From: Actinomycetes bacterium
GTDB taxonomy: Bacteria > Actinomycetota > Acidimicrobiia > Acidimicrobiales > Palsa-688
Direction of reading: 5' to 3'
DNA length: 64,000 bases
NCBI GenBank assembly: GCA_021838445.1
Contig: JAKCDU010000007.1
Coordinates: 46,970 to 110,969 of the forward strand
The position numbers and the translations under genes are program-made. Position 1 is the stretch's first letter. Every line of letters starts with the position of its first letter. Below are positions 39,783-48,570 of this stretch, one piece after another. Below the pieces are notes generated by a model. The model searched no databases and had not been told where the DNA came from. It was given only the letters and a program-made list of their open reading frames with translations.

Positions 39783-40865
39783 GTGCTGCTCGACATGGAT
39801 GAGTTTCCCTACCACCAGATCACTCAGACCTTCGCAGGAGTGGGCGGCAGTGATCCGCAGTGGAATGACGGGCACTACATCTGCGCCTGCGACGAAGCTG
39901 GAAAGGTCGCCCTGGCTTCCAACGTCCGCCTCTACCAGAACAACGACGTGCTCGACGGCTTCGTGTGCATCCGCCATCAGGGCCGTCAGCACAACATCCG
40001 GCTGTCACGACGTCTGCGACCGGACATGGACCACCTGGGTGTGGGCCCGCTGCACATGGAGGTGGTCGAGCCGATGAAGACCGTGCGGATGGTGCTGGAA
40101 CCCAACGAGTACGGCATGAGCCTCGATTTGACCTGTCACACCGTGGGGGTTCCCTACATGGGGCCCATCGAGGTCAACCGGGTCGACGGCCGCCTGCTCG
40201 GCGAGCGAGCCACCTACGAGCTGGCTGGACGCTGCGAGGGCTGGGTGGAGGTTGACGGCGACCGCACAACGCTGGACACCGAGTCCTCGGCCTTCTTCCG
40301 GAACCATTCGTGGGGCTACCAGGGAGGTCGGGGAGGACCCCGCTACGGAGCCCCGACCGGGTCGAAGCGCCACCCTGGCGTCCGGCAATGGGTGCTGTTC
40401 AACATGCCCGACCACAGTGGTTTCTATTTCGAGGACCCGAGCGGTAGATCCGCGGCCGGCCGGGGCGCCATCCTCCAGAGCGACCGGTCGGTACCGGTCA
40501 CGGCCGTACGCCATGATCTCGAGTTCTACCCGGGAGGCGGACGGGTACGGCGAGGATCGTTCGAGATCGACGACGCCGACGGCGCGACGCGCACCTACAC
40601 CTTCGAGGATCTCGGCTGGGTCTACTGCCAGGGTGGCGGCTATTTCGGCGGGTTCAACGATGGTCTCGGCCAGGGCGTCTTCCGGGGCGAGCTCCACACC
40701 GAAGGGGAGGTGTGGGACGTGAGTCATCCCACCCTGATCGAGGATGCGACCGGTCGGCAGTTCGAATTCGATCATGCCTGGGCCGAGAGCTTCGTCAAAC
40801 TGAGCGGTCCAGAGGGCCAGACCGGCCTGGCCCACTTCGAGTGCGTCGTAGTGGCTGACCGCTGA
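39783..40865 (+). CDS. Conserved hypothetical (possible CrtC/AttH-like lipocalin-type hydratase fold)
   Basis: About 360 aa; HSWGYQGGRGGPRYG...RQWVLFNMPDHSGFYFED; no catalytic family assigned. Confidence 0.65.
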   Translation: MLLDMDEFPYHQITQTFAGVGGSDPQWNDGHYICACDEAGKVALASNVRLYQNNDVLDGFVCIRHQGRQHNIRLSRRLRPDMDHLGVGPLHMEVVEPMKTVRMVLEPNEYGMSLDLTCHTVGVPYMGPIEVNRVDGRLLGERATYELAGRCEGWVEVDGDRTTLDTESSAFFRNHSWGYQGGRGGPRYGAPTGSKRHPGVRQWVLFNMPDHSGFYFEDPSGRSAAGRGAILQSDRSVPVTAVRHDLEFYPGGGRVRRGSFEIDDADGATRTYTFEDLGWVYCQGGGYFGGFNDGLGQGVFRGELHTEGEVWDVSHPTLIEDATGRQFEFDHAWAESFVKLSGPEGQTGLAHFECVVVADR

Positions 40866-40871
40866 CCCGTG

Positions 40872-41897
40872 CTAAGCGAGCGGTAGCGGCGCCTCGGCCA
40901 CCTTCAGAAGCTGCTTGCCGAGGTTGGCCCCTTCGAAGATTCTCCTCAGGGTCCGGGGGGCGTTCTCGAGCCCCTCTTTGATGTCTTCCTCGTAGACGAT
41001 CTCGCCTTCATCCACCCACTTCCGCAGAGCGGATCGACCCTCGTCGAACCGGTCCCGATAGTCGCCGAGCAGGAAGCCCTGCATGCGGGAGCTGCGCAGG
41101 CACAGGTTGAAGTAGTTGGATGGACCGGGCGGCAGCTTCTTCGGCACATAGCCCGTCGAGATACTCCCGCAGAGCACGATCCGGGCACGCCGACGGATCC
41201 GCTTGAGGACCGAGTCGAGCACGTCCCCACCGGTGTTGTCGAAGAACACGTCGATGCCCTCGGGTGCGAGCTCGTCGAGCCGGGCGCCGACTCGCTCCGA
41301 CTTGTAGTCGATCGAGGAATCGAAGCGGGCCTGGTCCACCAGCCACCCACACTTCTCCGGACCGCCTGCGATCCCGATGGTGCGGCAGCCCATGATCCGG
41401 GCGATCTGTCCCGCCACAGAACCCGTGGCCCCCGCCGCGCCCGAGATGACCACCGTCTCGCCGGGGCGGGGGTCACCGATATCCGTCAGCCCGAAATATG
41501 CGGTCAGTCCCGTGGTTCCGTATATGCCGAGCATGGCCCGCGGTTCGATGCCCTCAGGCACCACCGTCAAATCCTCGCCGTCGCTGAGCTGCCAGTCCTG
41601 CCAGCTCAAGAGACCCTGCACCAATTGACCGGCTCGGTAGGCCCCGTGCCTGGACTCGACCACCTGGCCCACGGCATAAGCCTGCATCACGCTTCCGATA
41701 TCCAAAGGCGCCCGATACGTGCCGCCCGGAAGCAGCCATCCCCGTTGAGTGGGATCGAAGGAGAGCCACATGACCCTGATGAGCATCTGGCCCTCTTCCG
41801 GTCGAGGTACCGGACCGGTCCGCAGCTCGAAGTTCTCGTCGCCCACCAGCCCGTCGGGCCGGCTGGTCAACACCAACGAGCGATTCTCTTCCTGCAC
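40872..41897 (-). CDS. NADP-dependent oxidoreductase, MDR/curcumin-reductase-like
   Basis: VMWLSFDPTQRGWLL, VISGAAGATGSVAGQIARIMGCRTIGIAGGPEKCGWL. Confidence 0.92.
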   Translation of the reverse strand: MQEENRSLVLTSRPDGLVGDENFELRTGPVPRPEEGQMLIRVMWLSFDPTQRGWLLPGGTYRAPLDIGSVMQAYAVGQVVESRHGAYRAGQLVQGLLSWQDWQLSDGEDLTVVPEGIEPRAMLGIYGTTGLTAYFGLTDIGDPRPGETVVISGAAGATGSVAGQIARIMGCRTIGIAGGPEKCGWLVDQARFDSSIDYKSERVGARLDELAPEGIDVFFDNTGGDVLDSVLKRIRRRARIVLCGSISTGYVPKKLPPGPSNYFNLCLRSSRMQGFLLGDYRDRFDEGRSALRKWVDEGEIVYEEDIKEGLENAPRTLRRIFEGANLGKQLLKVAEAPLPLA

Positions 41898-41988
41898 TCT
41901 GCTCCCCGTCTCTTCGAATTCGTCGATGAATGTAGCGTCACCTCTCCGGCCGGATTCGGGGGGAGGGCGGCCCGTGGCCTGGACGGAC

Positions 41989-42450
41989 TCAGAGGTCTCC
42001 TCCGGCCCACCACCGCTCGAACGCCGGTCGAACCACGCTGGCCACCGGCTCTACGAGAACCCCGGCCGGGGATCGGACGTAGGTGAAGACGCCATACCCC
42101 TCTTCGGGCGGCCGGCTGGCCGCCTCGAGCCTCCATCCCTCGGCCATGAGCTTCTCCGTGGCCGCCGCCACGTCGTCGACCCAGACCCCGAGATGATGGG
42201 GACCAGGATCAAGCCTTCCGTCCCAGATCGAACCGGGCGGTCCCTCGAGCAACTCGAGGCGCACCGGACCTTCAGCCGAGTAGGTGAAGCGCAGGTCCAA
42301 CTCGGTTTGGCCGACTTCCGGCAGCCATACCGCCTGCATCCGATGCTGAGGGCGGGCCCAACTGACGCCCGTGTCCCGACCAAGCTCGGCCATAGAGGCA
42401 TCGAGATCGGCCACCCGCATCCCTATGTGGAACAGCATTGCGAAGTCCAT
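41989..42450 (-). CDS. VOC (glyoxalase/dioxygenase-like) family protein
   Basis: MDFAMLFHIGMRVADLDASMAELGRDTGVSWARPQHR...HHLGVWVDDVAAATEKL. Confidence 0.85.
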   Translation of the reverse strand: MDFAMLFHIGMRVADLDASMAELGRDTGVSWARPQHRMQAVWLPEVGQTELDLRFTYSAEGPVRLELLEGPPGSIWDGRLDPGPHHLGVWVDDVAAATEKLMAEGWRLEAASRPPEEGYGVFTYVRSPAGVLVEPVASVVRPAFERWWAGGDL

Positions 42451-42462
42451 GTTCTGATCTCC

Positions 42463-43641
42463 TTACGATCTCCAAGTGAGAGGGAGCGCCTCGAGGTGAG
42501 GTCCCCGGGCCTTTATCTCGGCCCCCTCGGCGATTCGGTAGTCGGGGATCCGCCGGTGCCACTCCTCCATGGCGATCTGCAGCTCGGCCCGGGCCAGATG
42601 GGACCCCAGGCAGCGATGCTCGCTGGCGCCGAAAGCGATGTGACGATTGGGGGTCCGGTCGAGCCGGACGCGATCCGGCTCGTCGAACACCTCCGGATCA
42701 CGGGTGGCCGCCTGGATGGACAGCAGCACCATGTCACCTTGCTTCATGGGACAGCCGTGGAAGTCGACGTCCCTCGTCACCTTGCGGGCCATACTCACTA
42801 CGGGGTAGGCGCGGAGGAACTCCTCCACCGCGCTCGGGATGAGCGTCGGATCCCGGGCTATCCGCCCCCGGTCATCCGGATGGTGAGCGAGGTGCCAGGT
42901 CGACCAGCTCATGGCCGTCTTGGTGGTGTCGAGCGAGCCGAACGCCAGAGTCATGAGCGTATCGAGCAGCTCGTCCTCCTCGAATGGGCGGCCGTCCACC
43001 TGTGCTTCGAGCATGTAGCTGAGGAAATCGGTGGTGGGATCCTTCGGACGGGCCCGTCTGTCGGAAAGCACCTCGACGAAATAGCCCTTGATGTCCTTCA
43101 TCGCCTGCACGGCATCGCTCACCGCCCCGCGGGCGCCTACCTGACCACGGATACGGTTGGCGCAGTCCACGAAGAAGGGCGCGTCAGAGATCGGCAGGTC
43201 GATGATGCGGGTGAGGGTCTGAGCCGGGAGCAGGTCGGCAAAACCCGATAGGAACTCGACCTCGCCCGCCTCGACGAAGCTCTCGATGATCAGCCGGCAA
43301 CTCTCCCTCATACCCGGCTTGTACTGCTCGACGGAATGCGGTGAGAACCAGCGGGCGAGGGGAGCCCGGAACTTCATGTGGACAGGGGGATCGGTCAGCG
43401 ATGGGAGGAAGCGGTAGGCGGGGTCCGGATCGGTGGCCACTATGGAGTGGTTGGAGAAGACCTCCGGCGTCTGGAACGCCTCTCTGATATCCGCGAAACG
43501 GGTCAGAACCCAGTGACCTTGGGCCACGTCGTTCCAGAAGAAGCGGTGGTCGGCGCGCAACTGATCCAGCGCTCGGTACAACGTCCCGGGGGGACCGGGC
43601 ATCCCGTTGAGGTCCTCGGCCAACACCGGAAAATCGGTCAC
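42463..43641 (-). CDS. Cytochrome P450
   Basis: LAFGSLDTTKTAMSW, EEFLR ExxR, HIAFGASEHRCLGSHLARAEL haem loop. Confidence 0.95.
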   Translation of the reverse strand: MTDFPVLAEDLNGMPGPPGTLYRALDQLRADHRFFWNDVAQGHWVLTRFADIREAFQTPEVFSNHSIVATDPDPAYRFLPSLTDPPVHMKFRAPLARWFSPHSVEQYKPGMRESCRLIIESFVEAGEVEFLSGFADLLPAQTLTRIIDLPISDAPFFVDCANRIRGQVGARGAVSDAVQAMKDIKGYFVEVLSDRRARPKDPTTDFLSYMLEAQVDGRPFEEDELLDTLMTLAFGSLDTTKTAMSWSTWHLAHHPDDRGRIARDPTLIPSAVEEFLRAYPVVSMARKVTRDVDFHGCPMKQGDMVLLSIQAATRDPEVFDEPDRVRLDRTPNRHIAFGASEHRCLGSHLARAELQIAMEEWHRRIPDYRIAEGAEIKARGPHLEALPLTWRS

Positions 43642-43768
43642 GGGGCGACCTCCTCGGTCCTTGCTCGACTCATCACTTCCCCTCCCCTGAACGCTACCCG
43701 GCCCGCATCTGCATCCCGACGTCTGTCCCCGACCGCTTCGGGTCCCGCCGGCCCTTCCCGGATGGGCT

Positions 43769-44254
43769 CTAGGTCGGCAGCACCAGCGGCCCTCTGCCCC
43801 CCACGGCGGCGAGGCTTCCCGTCGGGTCGGTCCGGCGCTCGCTCCAGAGGATCTCGAACACGAGGCGGCTGATCTGCCACCCCGACGACGCGGACCGGGT
43901 CAGCTCGTTGTGGTAGCGGGCCACCAGCACTCGGGCCACCTCGGGATCGTCCCGGAATCCCTGGTAGGAGGTGTGGTAGACGAGCGCCCGGGCACGGTCA
44001 CCGGCCAGGTCGATGTGGTAGACGTTGAGTAGGTGGTGCTGCCAGACGGCATCGGCGGTCGCCGAGTCGATCCACGCGGCGACCACGTCGCCACCGGTCA
44101 TGGGTTCGCTGTTGCCGTACTGGGCCCACATATCATCGGCGAGCACCCGGCGCAGCCCGGCCATGTCCCTACGGTCGATGCACGACGCGTATCGGTAGAT
44201 GGCATCGGCCACGTCGAGGCGATCCTGGATCGACGATGATGCAGCTTCGCTCAA
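43769..44254 (-). CDS. SnoaL/NTF2-like family protein
   Basis: IQDRLDVADAIYRYASCIDRRDMAGLRRVLADDMWAQYGNSEPMTGGDVVAAWI. Confidence 0.85.
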   Translation of the reverse strand: MSEAASSSIQDRLDVADAIYRYASCIDRRDMAGLRRVLADDMWAQYGNSEPMTGGDVVAAWIDSATADAVWQHHLLNVYHIDLAGDRARALVYHTSYQGFRDDPEVARVLVARYHNELTRSASSGWQISRLVFEILWSERRTDPTGSLAAVGGRGPLVLPT

Positions 44255-44339
44255 TGCTCAGCCTTCCTGTCGTAGTTCGTCCCTGGGTCTTGCGGCAGCA
44301 GGTGACGACATCCCCGGGGTGGGAGGGAGGTCGGACCGA

Positions 44340-45482
44340 TCAGCGACTGAGCACCGTGCAGGCACTCAAGCCCGGCGCACCGTAGACATGGGTGAAAGCC
44401 GTCTTCGGTTCCCCGGGCACCTGGTGATCGCCGGCGCCGCCGCGCAGCTGCAACACGTTCTCGTAGACTTGGCGCAGCCCGCTCGCTCCGATCGGCTCAC
44501 CGTTGGCCAGGCATCCCCCATCGGTGTTGATCGGAAGGCGACCACCGATCTCAGTGGCCCCGGAGCGCAGCAGAGCCTCTTGATCGCCGTCCTTGCAGAA
44601 TCCCGTCTCGGCCATGTGCATGATCTCGGCGCCCGACTCGGTGTCCTGCAGCTGAGCCACGTCTATGTCCTCGGGACCGATGCCGGCCATCTCGAAAGCG
44701 GCGGCGGCCGCCTCCACCGTCGGACCCGCCACCCGCTCCGGTGACAGCCACGGGCTGAACACCTCGAACGACCCGAACTTGCGGGTCTTGAAGCTCACCG
44801 CCCGCACGTGCACCGGGCGATCGGTGAACTGGCGGGCCCGATCGCTGCGGGTGAGGACCAGGGCCACCGCCCCCTCACCCGGATTGCAGAACATGAACTG
44901 GGTCAACGGGTCGCTCAGCATCGGCGCACCGAGGATCTGCTCCTCGGTGAGCGGGCTGCGCCTCCAGGCATTCGGATTCAGGGAACCGTTGCGAAATGCC
45001 TTGGCGGCGACCTTGGCCAAGATGCCCGACGACAGCCCGAAGTCGTGGAGGTAGCGCTGAATCTTCAACCCGAAGAACTGTGTGGTCAACATCAGGCCAG
45101 TCTCGCCATACCACCTGCCGAGTCCGTTGGCTTCGGGATCGGCGTTGAATGCGCCCCTCTCGTGCTTGTCGAAGCCGACGGCTATCGCTATGTCACAGTC
45201 TCCCGAGCGCACCGCCCGATCAGCCATGGCCAGCGCCGATCCCCCAGTGGCACAACCGTTGTACACGTTGACGAAAGGCAGGCCGGTCAGGCCCAACGTG
45301 CTCACCAAGGTGTCGGCATTCCCCGACGAGGCGCTCCCACCGAAAGCGCACTGCACGTCATTCCATCCGATCCCCGCATCAGAGAGCGCCTGGCGGATGG
45401 CGAACGCCCCCATCTGGAGTCCCGACACCCCCTCGTGGCGGCCAAAGGGATGCATCCCGATTCCGACAATAGAAACGTCCAT
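44340..45482 (-). CDS. Thiolase-like / SCP-x-type (Ltp2-like) protein
   Basis: NVYNGCATGGSALAMADRAVRSGDCDIAIAVGFDKHERGAF; NTDGGCLANGEPIGASGLRQVYENVLQLRG; THVYGAPGLSACTVL. Confidence 0.9.
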   Translation of the reverse strand: MDVSIVGIGMHPFGRHEGVSGLQMGAFAIRQALSDAGIGWNDVQCAFGGSASSGNADTLVSTLGLTGLPFVNVYNGCATGGSALAMADRAVRSGDCDIAIAVGFDKHERGAFNADPEANGLGRWYGETGLMLTTQFFGLKIQRYLHDFGLSSGILAKVAAKAFRNGSLNPNAWRRSPLTEEQILGAPMLSDPLTQFMFCNPGEGAVALVLTRSDRARQFTDRPVHVRAVSFKTRKFGSFEVFSPWLSPERVAGPTVEAAAAAFEMAGIGPEDIDVAQLQDTESGAEIMHMAETGFCKDGDQEALLRSGATEIGGRLPINTDGGCLANGEPIGASGLRQVYENVLQLRGGAGDHQVPGEPKTAFTHVYGAPGLSACTVLSR

Positions 45483-45496
45483 AGCTTGACTCCGCT

Positions 45497-45961
45497 CTAG
45501 TCGGCCGACGGGGTGACCGGGTGGAATTCGAAGGTGAGGAGCGGTGTGCCGTCCTCGGCATGACGGAAGGGCACGATGGCCAACTCCATCTCGTCTCCGA
45601 TCCGCAACGACCCGGGATCGGATTCGCTCAGGCGGGATTCCACCAGAACGGGCTGCGCGCCTTCGTCCTCGGCGGCCAACTCGATGTACCCGACCCCGTA
45701 AGGCCGGAACTCGCCTTCACCGGCATACGGGTGTTTGGGCTCGAATCCCTGGATGGTCCAGGTCCACAACTTGCCGCGACGGGCCAGGCTCACCTCGCGC
45801 ATGTCACCACCGGTGCATCGCGGGCAGGACTGCTGCGAAGGGAAGGTGGTGGTCCCGCAGCCCTGGCACGAACTGCCCAGCAGGCGGGGGTCCTCGGGCC
45901 AGGTGAACAAGCCTTCGGCGATCGGCCGGCCGGCATGCTCGATTATGGAAGCGTCAGCCAT
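45497..45961 (-). CDS. DUF35 Zn-ribbon/OB-fold protein (ChsH2 C-domain-like)
   Basis: LLGSSCQGCGTTTFPSQQSCPRCTG (CxxC..CxxC) then OB fold; immediately upstream of thiolase-like gene. Confidence 0.9.
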   Translation of the reverse strand: MADASIIEHAGRPIAEGLFTWPEDPRLLGSSCQGCGTTTFPSQQSCPRCTGGDMREVSLARRGKLWTWTIQGFEPKHPYAGEGEFRPYGVGYIELAAEDEGAQPVLVESRLSESDPGSLRIGDEMELAIVPFRHAEDGTPLLTFEFHPVTPSAD

Positions 45962-46019
45962 GTCCTACTCCTCCACCCCGTCAACCGTTCCCTTGATACC
46001 AGATTCGGGATCCAAAGTC

Positions 46020-46037
46020 TAACTGATCGGTCGATAT
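46020..46037. promoter_or_regulatory. Island palindrome motif, site F: TAACTGATCGGTCGATAT
   Basis: Consensus match 58 bp upstream of the DUF35/thiolase operon. Confidence 0.6.
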
Positions 46038-46069
46038 GTCGCTCGTTCGACCCGGCCCGAGCCGGTGGG

Positions 46070-46414
46070 TCACATGGGCCTGACTCCTGGCTTACGTACC
46101 AGGATCGCACCACCGATCCGGGTCTGACAGGCCATTCGAACGAGCTCGGCCCCCCGGGCGAGTCCTATCTCGGCGAGCCCCTCGGCCTCCCACGGCCCTA
46201 TGGCCGAACAGGCGTCCCCCCCAGCAACGACGGTCATCACACATGTTCGGCACGTACCGAGACCGCCGCAAACGGTCGGCCAATGGTAACCGTGGCGGCC
46301 TGCTGCTTCGAACACCGTCTCGCCCGGGCGCACCTCGAAGGTGATCCCTGAGGGTGCCACCTCCACCCGCCCCCCGGCAACCGGCTCGCCCCCGATGGGA
46401 TCAGCCAACGGCAC
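46070..46414 (-). CDS. Plant-type 2Fe-2S ferredoxin
   Basis: VCGGLGTCRTCVMTVVAGGDAC...RMACQTRIGG cysteine pattern. Confidence 0.88.
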   Translation of the reverse strand: MPLADPIGGEPVAGGRVEVAPSGITFEVRPGETVFEAAGRHGYHWPTVCGGLGTCRTCVMTVVAGGDACSAIGPWEAEGLAEIGLARGAELVRMACQTRIGGAILVRKPGVRPM

Positions 46415-46898
46415 CGGGGGAGCGGGCCCACATCAGCTCTCCGTCGAAGCTGAGCTTGTAGTCGGGGACGAACTCGATGATCACCCGCTCGGGCGAGTCC
46501 AGGAACTTCTGGAACACTTCGGCCTGATCGGGATCGCTGCGGAGGTAGCGGGCAAACTCCGGATAGAACCAGTCCTTGGTCTCCCGGTCGTCGCGAATGA
46601 CACAGTTGCCCTTGTAGGTGATGGTCCGGCCGCTGCCCAGGTCACTACCAGCGCCCCATACGCAGATGGAGGCCCGGGGATTCCGGCGCAGGGCCGGGAT
46701 GCGCTTGCGCCGCTCCGCCGCGGTCAACCAGAACTTCCCGTCCTTGGGCAGGTAGGACATCACCACCCCGAACGGCTCATTCTTGGAGTTGACCCACATG
46801 AACACGCAGTTGCGCTGGGTGTGGACGAGCTCCTGCTCGAGCTCAGCGGACAGACCGCACTCGGTCAGATCCTCATAGCTGTCTTCGGCACCGCTCAT
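46401..46898 (-). CDS. Pyridoxamine 5'-phosphate oxidase-like split-barrel protein (paralogue of 35452..35985)
   Basis: MSGAEDSYEDLTECGLSAELEQELVHTQRNCVFMWVNSKNEPFGVVMSYLPKDGKFWLTAAERRKRIPALRRNPRASICVWGAG...ITYKGNCVIRDDRETKDWFYPEFARY. Confidence 0.83.
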   Translation of the reverse strand: MSGAEDSYEDLTECGLSAELEQELVHTQRNCVFMWVNSKNEPFGVVMSYLPKDGKFWLTAAERRKRIPALRRNPRASICVWGAGSDLGSGRTITYKGNCVIRDDRETKDWFYPEFARYLRSDPDQAEVFQKFLDSPERVIIEFVPDYKLSFDGELMWARSPGAVG

Positions 46899-47091
46899 GA
46901 TGGCCCCCTGGTCACGCCCGAGATACTGCTCGAGCAAGTTGGACGACTGTCTCAGCTCGCTTTCTGGTCCGGCCGAAACCGAAGCCGAGGGCGGTCACCG
47001 GGGCACCCGGGCCGACGGTGCGCCATATGCCGCACCTTGGACCAGCACTCCCCTCCCGTACCCGACCTGGCGCGAAGCCCTTCCAGATAAT

Positions 47092-47109
47092 CGACTCGCA
47101 GGTTAATTT
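47092..47109. promoter_or_regulatory. Island palindrome motif, weaker site G: CGACTCGCAGGTTAATTT
   Basis: Partial consensus match (ACT....GGTTAAT) upstream of the PNPOx-like/ferredoxin pair. Confidence 0.35.
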
Positions 47110-47150
47110 GTCGGCTGGGGTAACGCAATTGCTGCGCCGAAGGGATGCCC

Positions 47151-48401
47151 TCACCGAGGAATTCCCCGCCAGGGCCCTCGGTCGGCCCGAGGCTCCCCCG
47201 GCAGGCCCAAGACCCTCTCCCCGATGATGTTCCTCTGAATCTCGTCTGCGCCGCCAGCGATCCGGTATCCGGGTGCGCCGAGAAGGTGATCGGTCCAGGC
47301 GAACGTCCCCCACTCCCCGGTATCAGCCAGGATCCGGGGTCCCAGCAGTTCGGCGGCCACCTCACCTATCTCGGTCATCCCCCGGACCCACGCCAACTTC
47401 CCTATCGACCCCTCCGGTCCGGGTGGCCGGCCGGACTCCGCCTGAGCGTGCGAGCGGGAGCGGTTGAACCCCTGAACTTTCTGATTCATGTAGACCGAGA
47501 TCAGCTTCTGGCGCATCACCGGCTCGCCGGTGCGCCCGAGCCACTGCGCCAGCCCGAGCAGGCGGTCCCACGAACCGCCGACGCCGCGCCCACCCGTGCC
47601 ACCCCGTTCGAAGCCGAGTGTGGTGAGCGCGACCTTCCATCCCTCCCCTACCGCCCCCAGTCGGAGAGCATCCGGGAGGCGGACATCGCTGAAGAACACC
47701 TCGTTGAACGAGGATCCCCCGGACATCTGCTTGATCGGCCGCACCTCGATCCCCGGCGTGTCCATGGGCACGAGGAAGGCGGTGAGGCCGACGTGCTTTG
47801 GGACATCGGGATCGGTCCTTGCGATCAGCTCCCCCCACGCCGAGAACTGGGCGCCCGAGCTCCACACCTTCTGCCCGTTGATCACCCATTCGTCACCGTC
47901 TTGGACCGCTGATGTGGCGAGTCCGGCCAGGTCCGACCCAGCACCGGGTTCCGAGAAGAGTTGGCAGCAGAGCTCGTCGGCTCGCAGGAACCGCCGCACG
48001 AAGCTACTCCGCTGGTCCTCGGTGCCGAAGATCCGGACGGTCGGCGCGATCAAACCGGTTGTGACCGCGAATGTCTCGTGTCCGGCGGGCACACAGAAGT
48101 GCGATTCGATGGCTTTGAACGTCCGCTCGTGATCGGCGGTGAGCTCCATCCCGCCGTGCTCCACGGGCCAGGTGATGGCCCCGTAGCCGGCGTCGTACTT
48201 CTCCTGCTGCCACTCCATGGCCCGCTGGAGCAGGTCTCGCTCTTCAGGGAAGCTGAGTCGGTGGAACACCGATACGTCGTCGCTCCCCTCGCCCCATGTG
48301 ACCGCACCCTCGCGTAGCGGCGCCCGGCGCTCAGCCAGCCAGGACTCCGCCTCGGCTGCGAAATCTTGCAAGCTCGGATGCGGTCGGTCGCTTTGGCTCA
48401 T
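47151..48401 (-). CDS. Acyl-CoA dehydrogenase
   Basis: CCQLFSEPGAGSDLAGLATSAVQDGDEWVINGQKVWSSGAQFSAWGELIARTD; C-terminal GGADEIQRNIIGERVLGLPGE. Confidence 0.95.
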   Translation of the reverse strand: MSQSDRPHPSLQDFAAEAESWLAERRAPLREGAVTWGEGSDDVSVFHRLSFPEERDLLQRAMEWQQEKYDAGYGAITWPVEHGGMELTADHERTFKAIESHFCVPAGHETFAVTTGLIAPTVRIFGTEDQRSSFVRRFLRADELCCQLFSEPGAGSDLAGLATSAVQDGDEWVINGQKVWSSGAQFSAWGELIARTDPDVPKHVGLTAFLVPMDTPGIEVRPIKQMSGGSSFNEVFFSDVRLPDALRLGAVGEGWKVALTTLGFERGGTGGRGVGGSWDRLLGLAQWLGRTGEPVMRQKLISVYMNQKVQGFNRSRSHAQAESGRPPGPEGSIGKLAWVRGMTEIGEVAAELLGPRILADTGEWGTFAWTDHLLGAPGYRIAGGADEIQRNIIGERVLGLPGEPRADRGPWRGIPR

Positions 48402-48570
48402 CACTCTCCCGTCAACTTCGCCTGAGTCGCACGCCACATCGTGTCCAGTCCACGAACGCCGATGCAAGGTAGGTCCAGCATGGACAGGGTGACGATGGAA
48501 CGATTATAATCATTCGCACGCGACGGGCCAGCGGGCCCATTGCCTGGGGAGTGGGGGAAGAGGCCTTTAC

